Origin: Rhodobacter flavimaris
Lineage (GTDB): Bacteria > Pseudomonadota > Alphaproteobacteria > Rhodobacterales > Rhodobacteraceae
Direction: 5' to 3'
DNA length: 64,000 nt
Assembly: GCF_021378075.1 (NCBI RefSeq)
Contig: NZ_JAJUOS010000009.1
Coordinates: 62,001-126,000 of the forward strand
Part shown: positions 30,896 through 39,544 of the stretch, one piece after another
Position numbering within the stretch: the stretch's first letter is position 1
Layout: every line of letters starts with the position of its first letter
The notes under the pieces: model-generated
Told to the model about the DNA's origin: nothing
What the model saw: the letters and a program-made list of their open reading frames with translations, nothing else
Databases searched by the model: none
Program-made: the position numbers and the translations under genes

Positions 30896-32269
30896 ATGCA
30901 TCACGCGATGCGTATCGAAGAGGACAACCTCGGCCAGATCCACCTGCCAAGCACCTGCCTGTGGGGCATTCACACGCAGCGGGCGATCGACAATTTCCCG
31001 ATCTCGGGGATGAAGCTGAACCTCTTTCCCGAATTCATCCGGGCATTGGCCTGGGTCAAGACCGCCGCCGCACGGGCGAACCGCTCGCTTGGCGTGCTTT
31101 CGGGCGAAAAGGCACGGGTGATCGAAGAGGTCTGCGCCGATATCGTCGCGGGCCGCTACCACGATGCCTTCCGGGTGGACATGATCCAAGGGGGCGCGGG
31201 CACCTCGACCAACATGAACGCCAATGAGGTGATTGCGAACCTTGGCCTGATGCGGATGGGCCATGCGCCGGGCGAGTATGACCACCTGCACCCGAACGAC
31301 GATGTGAACCGCTCGCAATCGACCAATGACGTCTATCCCACGGCCATGCGCCTAGCGATCGTATCGCAATGCGATGATTTCCGCGCGGCCCAACTGCGGC
31401 TGGCCGAGGCCTTCAAGGAACGTGCCGAGGCCTTCGCCGATATCCGCAAGATCGGCCGCACCCAGTTGCAGGATGCGGTGCCGATGACGCTTGGCCAGGA
31501 ATTCGCGGGCTTCGCCGCGACGATCCTTGAGGATGTCGAGATAATCGGGCGCCTCTCGCATCTTCTGCTGGAGGTCAACCTGGGCGGCACCGCCATCGGG
31601 ACGCGCGTCAACACCCCTGAGGGCTATGCCGAGGCTGCCGTGCGCGAATTGGCCCGCGTGTCGGGGCTGGAGGCGAAACTGGCCACCGACCTGATCGAGG
31701 CCTCCTCGGACACTGGCGCCTATGTCACCTTCTCGGGCGTGCTCAAACGCATCTCGGTGAAACTTTCCAAGATCTGCAACGACTTGCGGCTGCTGTCGTC
31801 GGGCCCCCGCTCGGGCTTCATGGAGATCCGGCTGCCGGCGGTGCAGGCGGGATCGTCGATCATGCCGGGCAAGGTCAACCCGGTGATCCCCGAGGTGGTG
31901 AACCAGGTGGCTTTCCAGGTGATCGGCAACGACCTGACCGTGACCATGGCCGCCGAGGCCGGGCAGCTTCAGCTGAACGCTTTCGAGCCGGTGATCGTGC
32001 TCAACGTGCTGCAAAGCATGCGCATCCTGATGCATGCGATGGACACGCTGGCAGAGCGTTGCGTGAAGGGGATCGAGGCCAACGTCAGCCAATGCGAGGG
32101 CGCGCTGGAGAACTCGCTGGTGCTGGCGACGATGCTCGTGCCGCATATCGGCTACAGCAAGGCCGCCAAGGTCGCCAAGATCGCGCTGGCCGAGGGCGCG
32201 CAGGTCGTCGAAACCGCCGTCAAGATGGGCTATGGCACGGCCGAGGAAATCGAGGCGATGATCCGATAG
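30896..32269 (+). CDS. aspA: Aspartate ammonia-lyase
   Basis: The 457-residue enzyme has the fumarase/aspartase signature loop GSSIMPGKVNP at residues 319-329 with the catalytic serine, plus GGAGTSTNMNANEV and NDDVNRSQSTND, which are typical of aspartase. It deaminates aspartate to fumarate and ammonia. Start 30896 follows AGGAG at 30885-30889; the frame is open further upstream to 30803. With the convergent asparaginase gene it gives a full asparagine-to-fumarate route. A shared terminator lies between them. Confidence 0.9.
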   Translation: MHHAMRIEEDNLGQIHLPSTCLWGIHTQRAIDNFPISGMKLNLFPEFIRALAWVKTAAARANRSLGVLSGEKARVIEEVCADIVAGRYHDAFRVDMIQGGAGTSTNMNANEVIANLGLMRMGHAPGEYDHLHPNDDVNRSQSTNDVYPTAMRLAIVSQCDDFRAAQLRLAEAFKERAEAFADIRKIGRTQLQDAVPMTLGQEFAGFAATILEDVEIIGRLSHLLLEVNLGGTAIGTRVNTPEGYAEAAVRELARVSGLEAKLATDLIEASSDTGAYVTFSGVLKRISVKLSKICNDLRLLSSGPRSGFMEIRLPAVQAGSSIMPGKVNPVIPEVVNQVAFQVIGNDLTVTMAAEAGQLQLNAFEPVIVLNVLQSMRILMHAMDTLAERCVKGIEANVSQCEGALENSLVLATMLVPHIGYSKAAKVAKIALAEGAQVVETAVKMGYGTAEEIEAMIR

Positions 32270-32270
32270 G

Positions 32271-32292
32271 AAAGGGGGCCTCGGCCCCCTTT
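32271..32292. terminator. Bidirectional terminator between aspA and asparaginase
   Basis: AAAGGGGGCC and GGCCCCCTTT pair as a near-perfect stem with a two-base TC centre. A run of five T follows on the plus strand, and the A-rich left arm gives T on the minus strand, so it serves both convergent genes. Confidence 0.88.
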
Positions 32293-32293
32293 T

Positions 32294-33139
32294 TCAATTC
32301 AGCCACAGCTCGATCAGGGCGGCTTCGGGCGTTTCGGCGCCGCCGTTCTCGACCCCCGCCGCCCAGAGGGGCGCGCCTGCGGCATAGGCGCCGGGGGCAA
32401 GCCCGCCCGCTTCGCACTGGCTGACCGCGCGGATACGCTTGCCCGCCCGCACCGCATCCGCCAGCGTCTGCATCAACACAGGATCGTTCATCGCCGTGCC
32501 CGCCCCGAACACCCGCAGCACCGCCCCGTCCAGCGCGTTCAGCGCCGCGCGCAGGGCCTCGACCGGAAGCCCGGGCGAGAGGCTGAGGATCGCCAGACGC
32601 TCCGCGCCAAAGCGCCGCCGTGCTGGCAGGTGCAAGGGCGCCTGCGGCTGGCTGCGGAAACTGTCAGATGCGTGGCTGTCATGCTTGATCAGCCCCGCGG
32701 CCGAGAGCACCCGGCCGGAAAACGCCAGATGCACGCCTTCGCCCGGCAAAAGCACCGAACGCAGCGCAAGGTCGAGATTGCCCTCGGCATCGCCGCCCTG
32801 CGCCAGCGGCACCATTGAGCCGCAGAGCACCACGCGCCGACCCGATCCGGCCAGCGCCCGCGACAGCGCCGCGCCGGTGAAGGACATTGTATCCGTGCCA
32901 TGCGTCACGATCACCGGCATCTCGGGGTGCGCGTCGATCTGGTCGAGCATCCGGTTCCAGTCGGCAGGGCCGACATTGGCACTGTCGAGCAGGGGGGCGA
33001 AGACATGGCTGGTCAGGTGAACATCTTCGGACAGACGCGCTGCAATCGCGGCTTCGACCAGCCCCGACTGGGGCGTCAGGCCTTGCGCGCCCGGCACCAT
33101 GCCGATGGTGCCCCCGGTGTGGATCAGCAAAAGCTTCAT
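32294..33139 (-). CDS. L-asparaginase
   Basis: The 281-residue protein has both active-site motifs of the bacterial-type asparaginases: HTGGTIGM with the nucleophilic Thr near residue 11, and VTHGTDTMSFT with the second Thr-Asp pair. It hydrolyses asparagine to aspartate and ammonia. It lacks a signal peptide, so it is cytoplasmic, and it is shorter than the roughly 330-residue E. coli enzymes. It is followed, across the terminator, by the convergent aspA gene whose product takes the aspartate onward. The Lrp-type regulator gene lies 33 bases upstream on the same strand. Confidence 0.88.
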   Translation of the reverse strand: MKLLLIHTGGTIGMVPGAQGLTPQSGLVEAAIAARLSEDVHLTSHVFAPLLDSANVGPADWNRMLDQIDAHPEMPVIVTHGTDTMSFTGAALSRALAGSGRRVVLCGSMVPLAQGGDAEGNLDLALRSVLLPGEGVHLAFSGRVLSAAGLIKHDSHASDSFRSQPQAPLHLPARRRFGAERLAILSLSPGLPVEALRAALNALDGAVLRVFGAGTAMNDPVLMQTLADAVRAGKRIRAVSQCEAGGLAPGAYAAGAPLWAAGVENGGAETPEAALIELWLN

Positions 33140-33172
33140 GCGTGGCCTCTGGGGTTTCGCAACTGGGGCGGC

Positions 33173-33604
33173 TTAGTTCGTGACATGGGCAAGCAGCAGG
33201 CAGCTTTCGCTATTCAGCACGCCCGGCACCTCGCGTATCTCGCGCAGGACGCGGTCGAAATTGACCAGGCTGTCGGTCTTGATCTCGACCACCAGATCCC
33301 AGGCGCCGTTCGTGGCATAGACGGTCGCCACCTCCGGGATGCGGGTCAGGGTGCGGATCACGTTGCGCGACATCTTGCCTTGCAACTCGACCATGGTAAT
33401 CGCGCGGACCTCACCCTCGACGTCGGTGTCGGTCTCGACGGTGAAACGGCGGATGCGGCCTTCGCGCACAAGCGCCTCAAGTCGGGCCTTGGCGGTGGTG
33501 CGCGAGATGCTGACACGGTGCGCCAGTTCGGTGATCGACATGCGCGCATCGTTGCGCAGCGCGGCGATAATCGCGCGGTCGGTGGCGGAGAGGGGCGTGC
33601 TCAT
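33173..33604 (-). CDS. Lrp/AsnC-family regulator
   Basis: The 143-residue protein has an AsnC-type helix-turn-helix (TDRAIIAALRNDARMSITELAHRVSISRTTAKARLEAL) and a RAM effector domain with the VYATNGAWDLVVEI segment. It is divergent from the arginase-ornithine cyclodeaminase genes, and the 118-base shared region is AT-rich. It most likely controls arginine/ornithine use with one of those amino acids as effector, as is known for arginase regulators in other alphaproteobacteria. It may also be cotranscribed with the asparaginase gene. Confidence 0.88.
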   Translation of the reverse strand: MSTPLSATDRAIIAALRNDARMSITELAHRVSISRTTAKARLEALVREGRIRRFTVETDTDVEGEVRAITMVELQGKMSRNVIRTLTRIPEVATVYATNGAWDLVVEIKTDSLVNFDRVLREIREVPGVLNSESCLLLAHVTN

Positions 33605-33722
33605 TGTGCGTCTTGTCCTGCGCGGTATTCAATTTGCGCAGAATAGACGTCAATTAGGGCAATTTAGCAATCAGATTCGGCATCGGTTTCACGCTTTCTT
33701 GTTCGTCATAAGGGAGAACAAG
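33605..33722. promoter_or_regulatory. Divergent promoter region, Lrp-type regulator / arginase
   Basis: These 118 bases separate divergent genes and include AT-rich stretches at 33628-33673 (ATTCAATTTGCGCAGAAT and nearby CAATTTAGCAAT). Such sequence is expected of an Lrp operator with two promoters. A purine-rich site AAGGGAGAACAAG precedes the arginase ATG. Confidence 0.45.
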
Positions 33723-34649
33723 ATGAGCCGTAGCTGTTCGATTCTCGGCGCGCCGATCCAGACGGGCGCGTCGCAGCCGGGGTGCCTGATGGGACCGGCC
33801 AGCCTGCGCACCGCAGGCTTGGGCAAAACTCTGGCCGATCTGGGCTGGAGTGTGCGCGATCTGGGGGATCTGTCGATCGCCCCGCAACAAGCGATGAGCC
33901 ACACCAACGCCGCCATTCACGACCTGGCCGAAACCCGCGCCTGGATTGAGGTTCTGGCCAGCGCCGCCTTTGACGCCGCGCGCGACCATGACTTCCCGAT
34001 CTTCATGGGCGGCGATCACTCGATGGCCGCGGGCACGGTCGCGGGGCTTGCGCGCCATGCGGCGGGGCAGGGGCGCCCGCTGTTCATCCTGTGGCTTGAT
34101 GCGCACCCGGATCTGCACACGCTGGCCACCACCGAAAGCGGCAACCTGCATGGCACGCCCGTGGCCTATTTTACCGGCGAGCCGGGCTTCGAGACCTACC
34201 CGCCGCTCAGCCACGCCGTTGATCCGCGCAACATCTGCATGATGGGCATCCGCTCGGTCGATCCGGCTGAACACGAGTTGATCTTGCGCAGCGGGATCGA
34301 GGTGCACGACATGCGCGCCATAGACGAGACCGGCGTTCTGCCGCCTCTGCGCGCTTTCCTTGAACGCGTCCGCGCCGCCAACGGGATGCTGCACCTCAGC
34401 TTCGACGTCGATTTCCTTGATCCCGACATCGCGCCCGCCGTGGGCACGACCGTGCCGGGCGGCGCCACCTTCCGCGAGGCGCATCTGATCATGGAGACGC
34501 TGTGCGACTCGGGTCTCGTGACCTCGCTCGACCTCGTCGAACTCAACCCCTTCCTCGATGAACGCGGCCGCACCGCGAAACTGATGTGCGACCTGACGGC
34601 CAGCCTGTTCGGCCGCCGCGTTCTTGACCGCATGACCCGGAGCTACTGA
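33723..34649 (+). CDS. rocF: Arginase
   Basis: The 308-residue protein carries the ureohydrolase manganese-binding motifs: FMGGDHSMA, WLDAHPDLHT and SFDVDFLDP, with GGATFREAH near the end. It hydrolyses arginine to ornithine and urea. Start 33723 (MSRSCSILGAPIQTGASQPG) gives the arginase N-terminus; the frame is open upstream but runs over the divergent regulator. Its stop overlaps the next ATG by one base, so ornithine is passed to a coupled ornithine cyclodeaminase. Confidence 0.93.
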   Translation: MSRSCSILGAPIQTGASQPGCLMGPASLRTAGLGKTLADLGWSVRDLGDLSIAPQQAMSHTNAAIHDLAETRAWIEVLASAAFDAARDHDFPIFMGGDHSMAAGTVAGLARHAAGQGRPLFILWLDAHPDLHTLATTESGNLHGTPVAYFTGEPGFETYPPLSHAVDPRNICMMGIRSVDPAEHELILRSGIEVHDMRAIDETGVLPPLRAFLERVRAANGMLHLSFDVDFLDPDIAPAVGTTVPGGATFREAHLIMETLCDSGLVTSLDLVELNPFLDERGRTAKLMCDLTASLFGRRVLDRMTRSY

Positions 34650-35695
34650 TGAAACCGACCCCTTCGCACCTGGCCTATGTGCCCTTCGTTTCCGTCGAGA
34701 ACATGATGCGCCTTGTGAACGCCACCGGGCCCGAGCGCTTCATGGCCGAGCTTGCCGGCTATATCGAGGAAGACTTCAAGCGCTGGCCTGAATTCGACAA
34801 GACGCCGCGCGTGGCCTCGCATTCGCAAGACGGCGTGATCGAGCTGATGCCGACCGCCGACAGCGAGAACTACGGGTTCAAATACGTCAACGGCCACCCG
34901 AAGAACATGCGCGAAGGCTATCAGACCGTGACCGCTTTCGGCGTGCTCTCGTCGGTGGCCAACGGATACCCGATCCTGTTCACCGAGATGACGGTGCTGA
35001 CCGCGCTGCGCACGGCGGCGACCTCGGCGCTGGTCGGCAAATACCTTGCGCCGAAGGGCGCCGAGGTCATGGCGATGATCGGCAACGGTGCGCAATGCGA
35101 ATTCCAGGCGCTGGCCTTCCGCGCGATCTGCGGCATCAACCGGCTGCGGCTGTATGATATCGATCCGGCCGCCACCGAAAAGGCCGCGCGCAACCTGATT
35201 GCGCAGGGCTTCGAGGTGGTGAAATGCGCCTCGGGTAACGAGGCGGTCGAGGGTGCGCAGGTGATCACCACCTGCACCGCCGACAAGCAGTATGCGACGA
35301 TCCTCACCGACAACATGGTCGGCGCCGGTGTCCATATCAACGCCATTGGCGGCGACTGCCCCGGCAAGACCGAACTGCACAAGGACATCCTGCTGCGCTC
35401 GGACATCTTCGTGGAATACCCGCCGCAGACCCGCATCGAGGGCGAGATTCAGCAGCTGCCGGAAGACCACCCGGTGATCGAGCTCTGGCAGGTAATGCGT
35501 GGCGAGCTGCCCGCGCGTCGCGACGCAAAGCAGATCACGCTCTTCGACTCGGTGGGCTTCGCGATCGAGGATTTCTCGGCACTGCGATACGTCCATGACC
35601 GCATCAAGGGCACCGACTATTTCGCGCCGCTCGACATGCTGGCCGACCCGGACGATCCGCGTGACCTGTTCGGCATGGTGATGCGCGCGGCCTGA
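34649..35695 (+). CDS. Ornithine cyclodeaminase
   Basis: The 348-residue protein has the mu-crystallin/ornithine cyclodeaminase fold: a substrate-binding ENYGFKYVNGHP stretch, the Rossmann segment MAMIGNGAQCEFQALAFRAI, and INAIGGDCPGKTELH. It converts ornithine to proline with loss of ammonia. Translational coupling to arginase (TGATG) shows the arginine to ornithine to proline route. The C-terminal half is typical in length for the bacterial enzyme. Confidence 0.92.
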   Translation: MKPTPSHLAYVPFVSVENMMRLVNATGPERFMAELAGYIEEDFKRWPEFDKTPRVASHSQDGVIELMPTADSENYGFKYVNGHPKNMREGYQTVTAFGVLSSVANGYPILFTEMTVLTALRTAATSALVGKYLAPKGAEVMAMIGNGAQCEFQALAFRAICGINRLRLYDIDPAATEKAARNLIAQGFEVVKCASGNEAVEGAQVITTCTADKQYATILTDNMVGAGVHINAIGGDCPGKTELHKDILLRSDIFVEYPPQTRIEGEIQQLPEDHPVIELWQVMRGELPARRDAKQITLFDSVGFAIEDFSALRYVHDRIKGTDYFAPLDMLADPDDPRDLFGMVMRAA

Positions 35696-35735
35696 TCGCC
35701 GCGCACGCGCCACCACAGGTGGAATCTACGCCGTT

Positions 35736-35783
35736 CGCGCATCGAATTGATCACTTCGATCAGAACGATCTTCATGATGCGCG
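35736..35783. repeat. Inverted repeat between ornithine cyclodeaminase and the ABC transporter
   Basis: CGCGCATC (35736-35743) pairs with GATGCGCG (35776-35783), with smaller GATC dyads between them. The 177-base gap also holds AT-rich patches. It may be an operator or a leader structure for the transporter genes. Confidence 0.35.
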
Positions 35784-35872
35784 AATTGGCAAGTGTTTTT
35801 GGGCGCTGCCCAAAGGGATGACCTTGACGCGCTTCTCGGGGGGAGAGGCGCCCAACGGGAAAGGGAGACTAG

Positions 35873-36649
35873 ATGAGCGCCGATGCCATCATCGACGTGC
35901 GCGATCTGCACAAATCCTACGGCAATCTCGAGGTGCTCAAGGGCATCAGCCTGACTGCGCGCACGCATGACGTGATCTCGCTGATCGGGGCCTCGGGGTC
36001 GGGTAAATCGACCTTCCTGCGCTGCCTCAACCTGCTTGAGATCCCGACGCGCGGCGAGGTCTTTGTGCATGGCAAGCGCATGCCGCTGTCTGATCCGGAC
36101 CCGTCGCGGGGCGAGCGCCGTGTGACCTCGGAACGCGAGCTGCGCGAGATCCGCACCCATCTGGGCATGGTGTTCCAGCAGTTCAACCTGTGGTCCCACA
36201 TGACCGTGCTGCAAAACGTCATCGAGGCGCCGATCCGCGTGCGTGGCATGGCCCGCGCCGAGGCCATCGAGCGCGCCAAGGACCTGCTGGACCGCGTGGG
36301 CCTGTCGGCCAAGGTCGACAACTACCCCAGCCAGCTTTCGGGCGGCCAGCAGCAGCGCGTGGCGATCGCGCGTACTTTGGCGCTCGACCCCGAGATCATT
36401 CTTTTCGACGAGCCGACCTCGGCCCTCGACCCCGAAATGGTGGGCGAGGTTCTGGCGGTGATGCGCGATCTGGCCTCGGAAGGGCGCACGATGATGGTCG
36501 TGACGCATGAGATGGGCTTTGCCCGCGAGGTCTCGACCGAGGTCGTCTTCCTCGAAAAAGGCAAGGTCGGCGAGCGCGGCGCGCCCGAGCAGATCTTTGG
36601 CGATCCGCAAACCGCCGCCTGCAAACAGTTTCTGAACAAGGTCCTCTGA
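35873..36649 (+). CDS. Polar amino-acid ABC transporter, ATP-binding subunit
   Basis: The 258-residue ATPase has Walker [10 protein letters not shown], the signature LSGGQQQR, Walker [13 protein letters not shown] and the switch histidine in VVTHEMGFA. It belongs to the HisP/GlnQ/OccP group. With the binding protein and two permeases that follow it forms a complete polar amino-acid importer. Its place directly after arginase and ornithine cyclodeaminase points to arginine, ornithine or an opine-like derivative as substrate. A ribosome-binding site GGGAGA precedes the ATG. Confidence 0.9.
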   Translation: MSADAIIDVRDLHKSYGNLEVLKGISLTARTHDVISLIGASGSGKSTFLRCLNLLEIPTRGEVFVHGKRMPLSDPDPSRGERRVTSERELREIRTHLGMVFQQFNLWSHMTVLQNVIEAPIRVRGMARAEAIERAKDLLDRVGLSAKVDNYPSQLSGGQQQRVAIARTLALDPEIILFDEPTSALDPEMVGEVLAVMRDLASEGRTMMVVTHEMGFAREVSTEVVFLEKGKVGERGAPEQIFGDPQTAACKQFLNKVL

Positions 36650-36672
36650 CCGGAATACCCAGGGAGAATCCA

Positions 36673-37398
36673 ATGAAAAAGACCCTTATCGCGCTGGCCC
36701 TGCTGGCCGCGTCGCCCGTCGCTGCCGAAACGCTGCGCATCGCCACCGAGGGCGCCTTCCCGCCCTTCTCGGAGATCAACGCCAATGGCGAGGTCGTGGG
36801 CTTCGACATCGACATCGCCAAGGCGCTCTGCGCCAAGATGGAGCGCGAATGCGAGATCATCGCGATGGACTGGGATGGGATTATCCCGGGCCTCGTGAAC
36901 GACAAATACGACGCGATCGTCGCCTCGATGTCGATCACCGAAGAGCGCAAGCAGACCGTCGATTTCACCAACCCCTATTACAGCAACTACCTTGTGCTGC
37001 TGGCCAAGAAGGGCTCGGGGCTGACGGTTGACGGTATCGCACAGCAGGCGGTGGGTGCGCAGCGCGCCTCGATCTCGTCGTCCTGGGCCGAAGAACAGGT
37101 CGGCGCGCGCGGCGATCTGCGCCTCTATGACACGCTGACGGCATCGTTCACCGACCTTGAGGCTGGTCGCATCGATAGCATCGTGTCGGATTACTTCCCG
37201 GCGCTCGACTGGCTCAAGGATCACCCCGATTTCGAAGTCGTCGGTGACCGCATCGACATCGGCGATCAGATCGGCATCGCCGTGCGTAAGGATGACGCCG
37301 AGCTGCGCGACGCGCTGAACGTGGCGCTGGAGGGCATCGTGGCCGACGGCACCTATGGTCAGATCTCGACCGGCTATTTCGGCACCGACATCCACTAA
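36673..37398 (+). CDS. Amino-acid ABC transporter binding protein
   Basis: The 241-residue protein has a short signal peptide (MKKTLIALALLAASPVAA) and the family-3 solute-binding pattern LRIATEGAFPPFSEINANGEVVGFDIDIA at the start, with DFTNPYYSNY in the middle. It lacks the lipobox cysteine, so it is soluble in the periplasm. It resembles the octopine, nopaline and lysine/arginine/ornithine binding proteins. It lies 23 bases after the ATPase gene and 54 before the first permease. Confidence 0.88.
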   Translation: MKKTLIALALLAASPVAAETLRIATEGAFPPFSEINANGEVVGFDIDIAKALCAKMERECEIIAMDWDGIIPGLVNDKYDAIVASMSITEERKQTVDFTNPYYSNYLVLLAKKGSGLTVDGIAQQAVGAQRASISSSWAEEQVGARGDLRLYDTLTASFTDLEAGRIDSIVSDYFPALDWLKDHPDFEVVGDRIDIGDQIGIAVRKDDAELRDALNVALEGIVADGTYGQISTGYFGTDIH

Positions 37399-37452
37399 GG
37401 CCGAATGCGTGCGGGCCCGCGCGGCCCGCCGCTTTCCGGGGGAGGCAAGATA

Positions 37453-38151
37453 ATGGAACTCTTGGGTTTCGGCGCCGAGGGCTGGGGCGACGATCTGTTG
37501 CGCGGCGCGGCCCTGACGGTGCAACTGGCCGTGGTCTCGCTGGCCATTGGCCTGACCTTCGGGATGGTTCTGGCACTGGCCAAGCTGTCGCGCTTCGCGC
37601 CGCTGCGCTGGCTGGCACAGGGCTATACGCTGTTCATCCGCGGCGTGCCCGAGTTCCTGATCCTGCTTCTGGCCTTCTTCGGAACCGAAAAGGCGGTTGC
37701 CGCCGGTGCGGCGCTCTTGGGCCTTGAGGGCGGCATCGAGGTGCCCAAGTTCGCCGCCGCTGTGGGTGGCCTGTCGGCTATCTTCGCGGCCTATGGCTGC
37801 GAGGTGATCCGCGGCGCCTGGCTTGCCGTGCCCAATGGCCAGATCGAGGCGGGCCACTCGGTCGGCCTCAGCCGCTGGCAGATCTTCTACCGCATCCGCC
37901 TGCCGCAACTGTGGCGCATCGCGCTGCCGGGCTTGGGGAACCTGTGGCTCGTGATGCTCAAGGATACCTCGCTGGCCGCCGTTCTGGCCATCGACGAGCT
38001 GCTGCGCGTCGCCAAGGTCGCGGGCGAGGTCACGCGCCAGCCGCTGATGTTCCTGCTGGCGGCGGGGGCGCTTTACCTCGTTCTGACGGCGATTTCGGAC
38101 AAGTTGCGTGCGTCCTTCGAGGCGCGGGCGAACCGGGGGATGGCACGATGA
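37453..38151 (+). CDS. Amino-acid ABC transporter permease, first subunit
   Basis: The 232-residue membrane protein begins with the amphipathic and first transmembrane stretch GDDLLRGAALTVQLAVVSLAIGL and has several further membrane helices. The permease EAA-like loop is visible as GHSVGLSRWQIFYRIRLPQ. It resembles OccQ/HisQ. ATG 37453 follows GGGGGAGG at a good distance, preferred over the upstream in-frame start at 37405. Its end overlaps the next gene by four bases (ATGA). Confidence 0.9.
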   Translation: MELLGFGAEGWGDDLLRGAALTVQLAVVSLAIGLTFGMVLALAKLSRFAPLRWLAQGYTLFIRGVPEFLILLLAFFGTEKAVAAGAALLGLEGGIEVPKFAAAVGGLSAIFAAYGCEVIRGAWLAVPNGQIEAGHSVGLSRWQIFYRIRLPQLWRIALPGLGNLWLVMLKDTSLAAVLAIDELLRVAKVAGEVTRQPLMFLLAAGALYLVLTAISDKLRASFEARANRGMAR

Positions 38152-38882
38152 GCCTGTATCAGGATCTGAAATACGCGATCTCGGACGGGGTTTGCTATGC
38201 TGCGCAGGGTGTGACGCCCGAGGGGTTTGCCACCTACTGCCCGCGCTACATCGACGGCTTCCTCGTGACGCTAGAACTGCTGCTGCTGTCCTCTGCGCTT
38301 GGGCTGAGCATCGGCACGCTGGTGGCAGTGGCGCGCGTGTCGCGGCAGCGCGCGCTGCGCGTGGGCGCTTGGGCCTGGTCTTACATCTTCCGGGGCACGC
38401 CGCTGCTCGTGCAGCTCTGGATCGTCTATTACGGGCTTGGCAGCCTCGGGCCGGAGAAGCTGGGCATCCTGTGGCCCTTCTTCAAATCCGGCTGGGCTGT
38501 CGGGCTTGCGGTGCTGACCATCAACACCTCGGCCTATATCGCCGAGATCCTGCGCGGCGGGATCGGGACGCTGCCTCCGGGGCAGCTGGAGGCGGCGCTC
38601 AGCTGCGGGATGTCGCGCGGAATGGCGATGCGCCGGATCCTGTTGCCACAGGCCTTCCGGGTTGCCTGGCCCGCCTATGGGAACGAGTTGATCTTGCTGA
38701 TGAAAGGCTCGGCGCTGGTTTCGACGATTACGGTCATGGACCTGATGGGGCAGACGCGTTCGGTTTTTGCGCGCGGCTACTCGCTCGAGACCTACATGTA
38801 TAGCGCGGTTCTCTATGCGTTGCTGGCGCTTCTGCTGACGGCGGGGTTGCGGGCGGTGGAAAAGCGCCTTCGCGTTGCCTAA
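38148..38882 (+). CDS. Amino-acid ABC transporter permease, second subunit
   Basis: The 244-residue membrane protein resembles OccM/HisM: N-terminal YIDGFLVTLELLLLSSALGL, the RGTPLLVQLWIVYYGLG segment and the conserved loop AALSCGMSRGMAMRRILLPQ. It forms the heterodimeric channel with the preceding permease, to which it is translationally coupled. It ends the operon; a strong terminator follows within 22 bases. Confidence 0.9.
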   Translation: MSLYQDLKYAISDGVCYAAQGVTPEGFATYCPRYIDGFLVTLELLLLSSALGLSIGTLVAVARVSRQRALRVGAWAWSYIFRGTPLLVQLWIVYYGLGSLGPEKLGILWPFFKSGWAVGLAVLTINTSAYIAEILRGGIGTLPPGQLEAALSCGMSRGMAMRRILLPQAFRVAWPAYGNELILLMKGSALVSTITVMDLMGQTRSVFARGYSLETYMYSAVLYALLALLLTAGLRAVEKRLRVA

Positions 38883-38903
38883 AGCACTTCGGAAAATGAC
38901 CAG

Positions 38904-38933
38904 AAAGGCCCGCGCGTTTGCGCGGGCCTTTTT
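38904..38933 (+). terminator. Rho-independent terminator of the amino-acid transporter operon
   Basis: AAAGGCCCGCGC and GCGCGGGCCTTT form a perfect 12-bp stem with a 4-base loop, followed by more T. It is a textbook terminator. Confidence 0.93.
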
Positions 38934-38979
38934 CGTTGTGCCGCGCGCGCCGCCGTCAAAGGCATTGATCTTTCCCGAA

Positions 38980-39013
38980 ACACTAATATCATTGAATTCG
39001 AATATGAAAGTGT
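38980..39013. promoter_or_regulatory. 34-bp dyad centred on GAATTC upstream of the YeeE/YedE pair
   Basis: ACACT at 38980-38984 and AGTGT at 39009-39013 lie at equal distance from a central GAATTC (38994-38999) in a very AT-rich stretch, with some symmetric matches in between. It ends 16 bases before the first ATG, so a repressor bound here could block transcription. A sulfur-responsive ArsR-type regulator is a guess only. Confidence 0.4.
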
Positions 39014-39028
39014 GTGAGGGGGAGGCAC

Positions 39029-39544
39029 ATGATCGAGAAACCACAGCCATTCTGGTCGCCCGTCGCTGCGGGTGTCGCACTGGGCCTGGCCCTGCTGCTG
39101 ACATTCGTCATTACTGGAAACGGGCTGGGGGCGTCGGGCTTCATCACCCGTTTCGCCGCCCAGACCAGCGCATGGGTCGCCCCCGAGGCGACCGCGACCA
39201 ACGCCTATTTCGGGCCCTTCATCCAGGCGGGCAAGCCGCTCGCGTCCTGGATCACTTGGGAAGCGATTGGCGTTCTGATCGGCGCCTATCTGGGCAGTCG
39301 TAACGCCGGGCGCATCAGTGTTCAGGTAGAGCGCGGCCCGAGCATCGGGCGCGGCGAACGTCTGATCTATGCCCTGATCGGCGGCGTGCTTGTGGGCTTT
39401 GGCGCACGGCTTGCGCGCGGCTGCACCAGCGGCCTCGGCCTCTCGGGGGGCGCAACGCTTGCGGTCGCGGGCTTTGTCTTCCTAATCGGCTTCTTCGCGG
39501 CAGGCTTTCTTGTCAGCGCTGTCTTCCGGAGGGCCTGGCAATGA
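39029..39544 (+). CDS. YeeE/YedE-type membrane protein, first half
   Basis: The 171-residue protein has four or so membrane helices and the conserved cysteine motif RLARGCTSGLGLSGG near the C-terminus, known from the YeeE/YedE (TsuA-like) family that passes thiosulfate or related sulfur ions through a cysteine relay. In many proteobacteria the transporter is split into two short proteins, as here. ATG 39029 follows GGGGGAGG; an in-frame upstream start is 15 bases earlier. It overlaps the second half by four bases (ATGA). Confidence 0.85.
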   Translation: MIEKPQPFWSPVAAGVALGLALLLTFVITGNGLGASGFITRFAAQTSAWVAPEATATNAYFGPFIQAGKPLASWITWEAIGVLIGAYLGSRNAGRISVQVERGPSIGRGERLIYALIGGVLVGFGARLARGCTSGLGLSGGATLAVAGFVFLIGFFAAGFLVSAVFRRAWQ

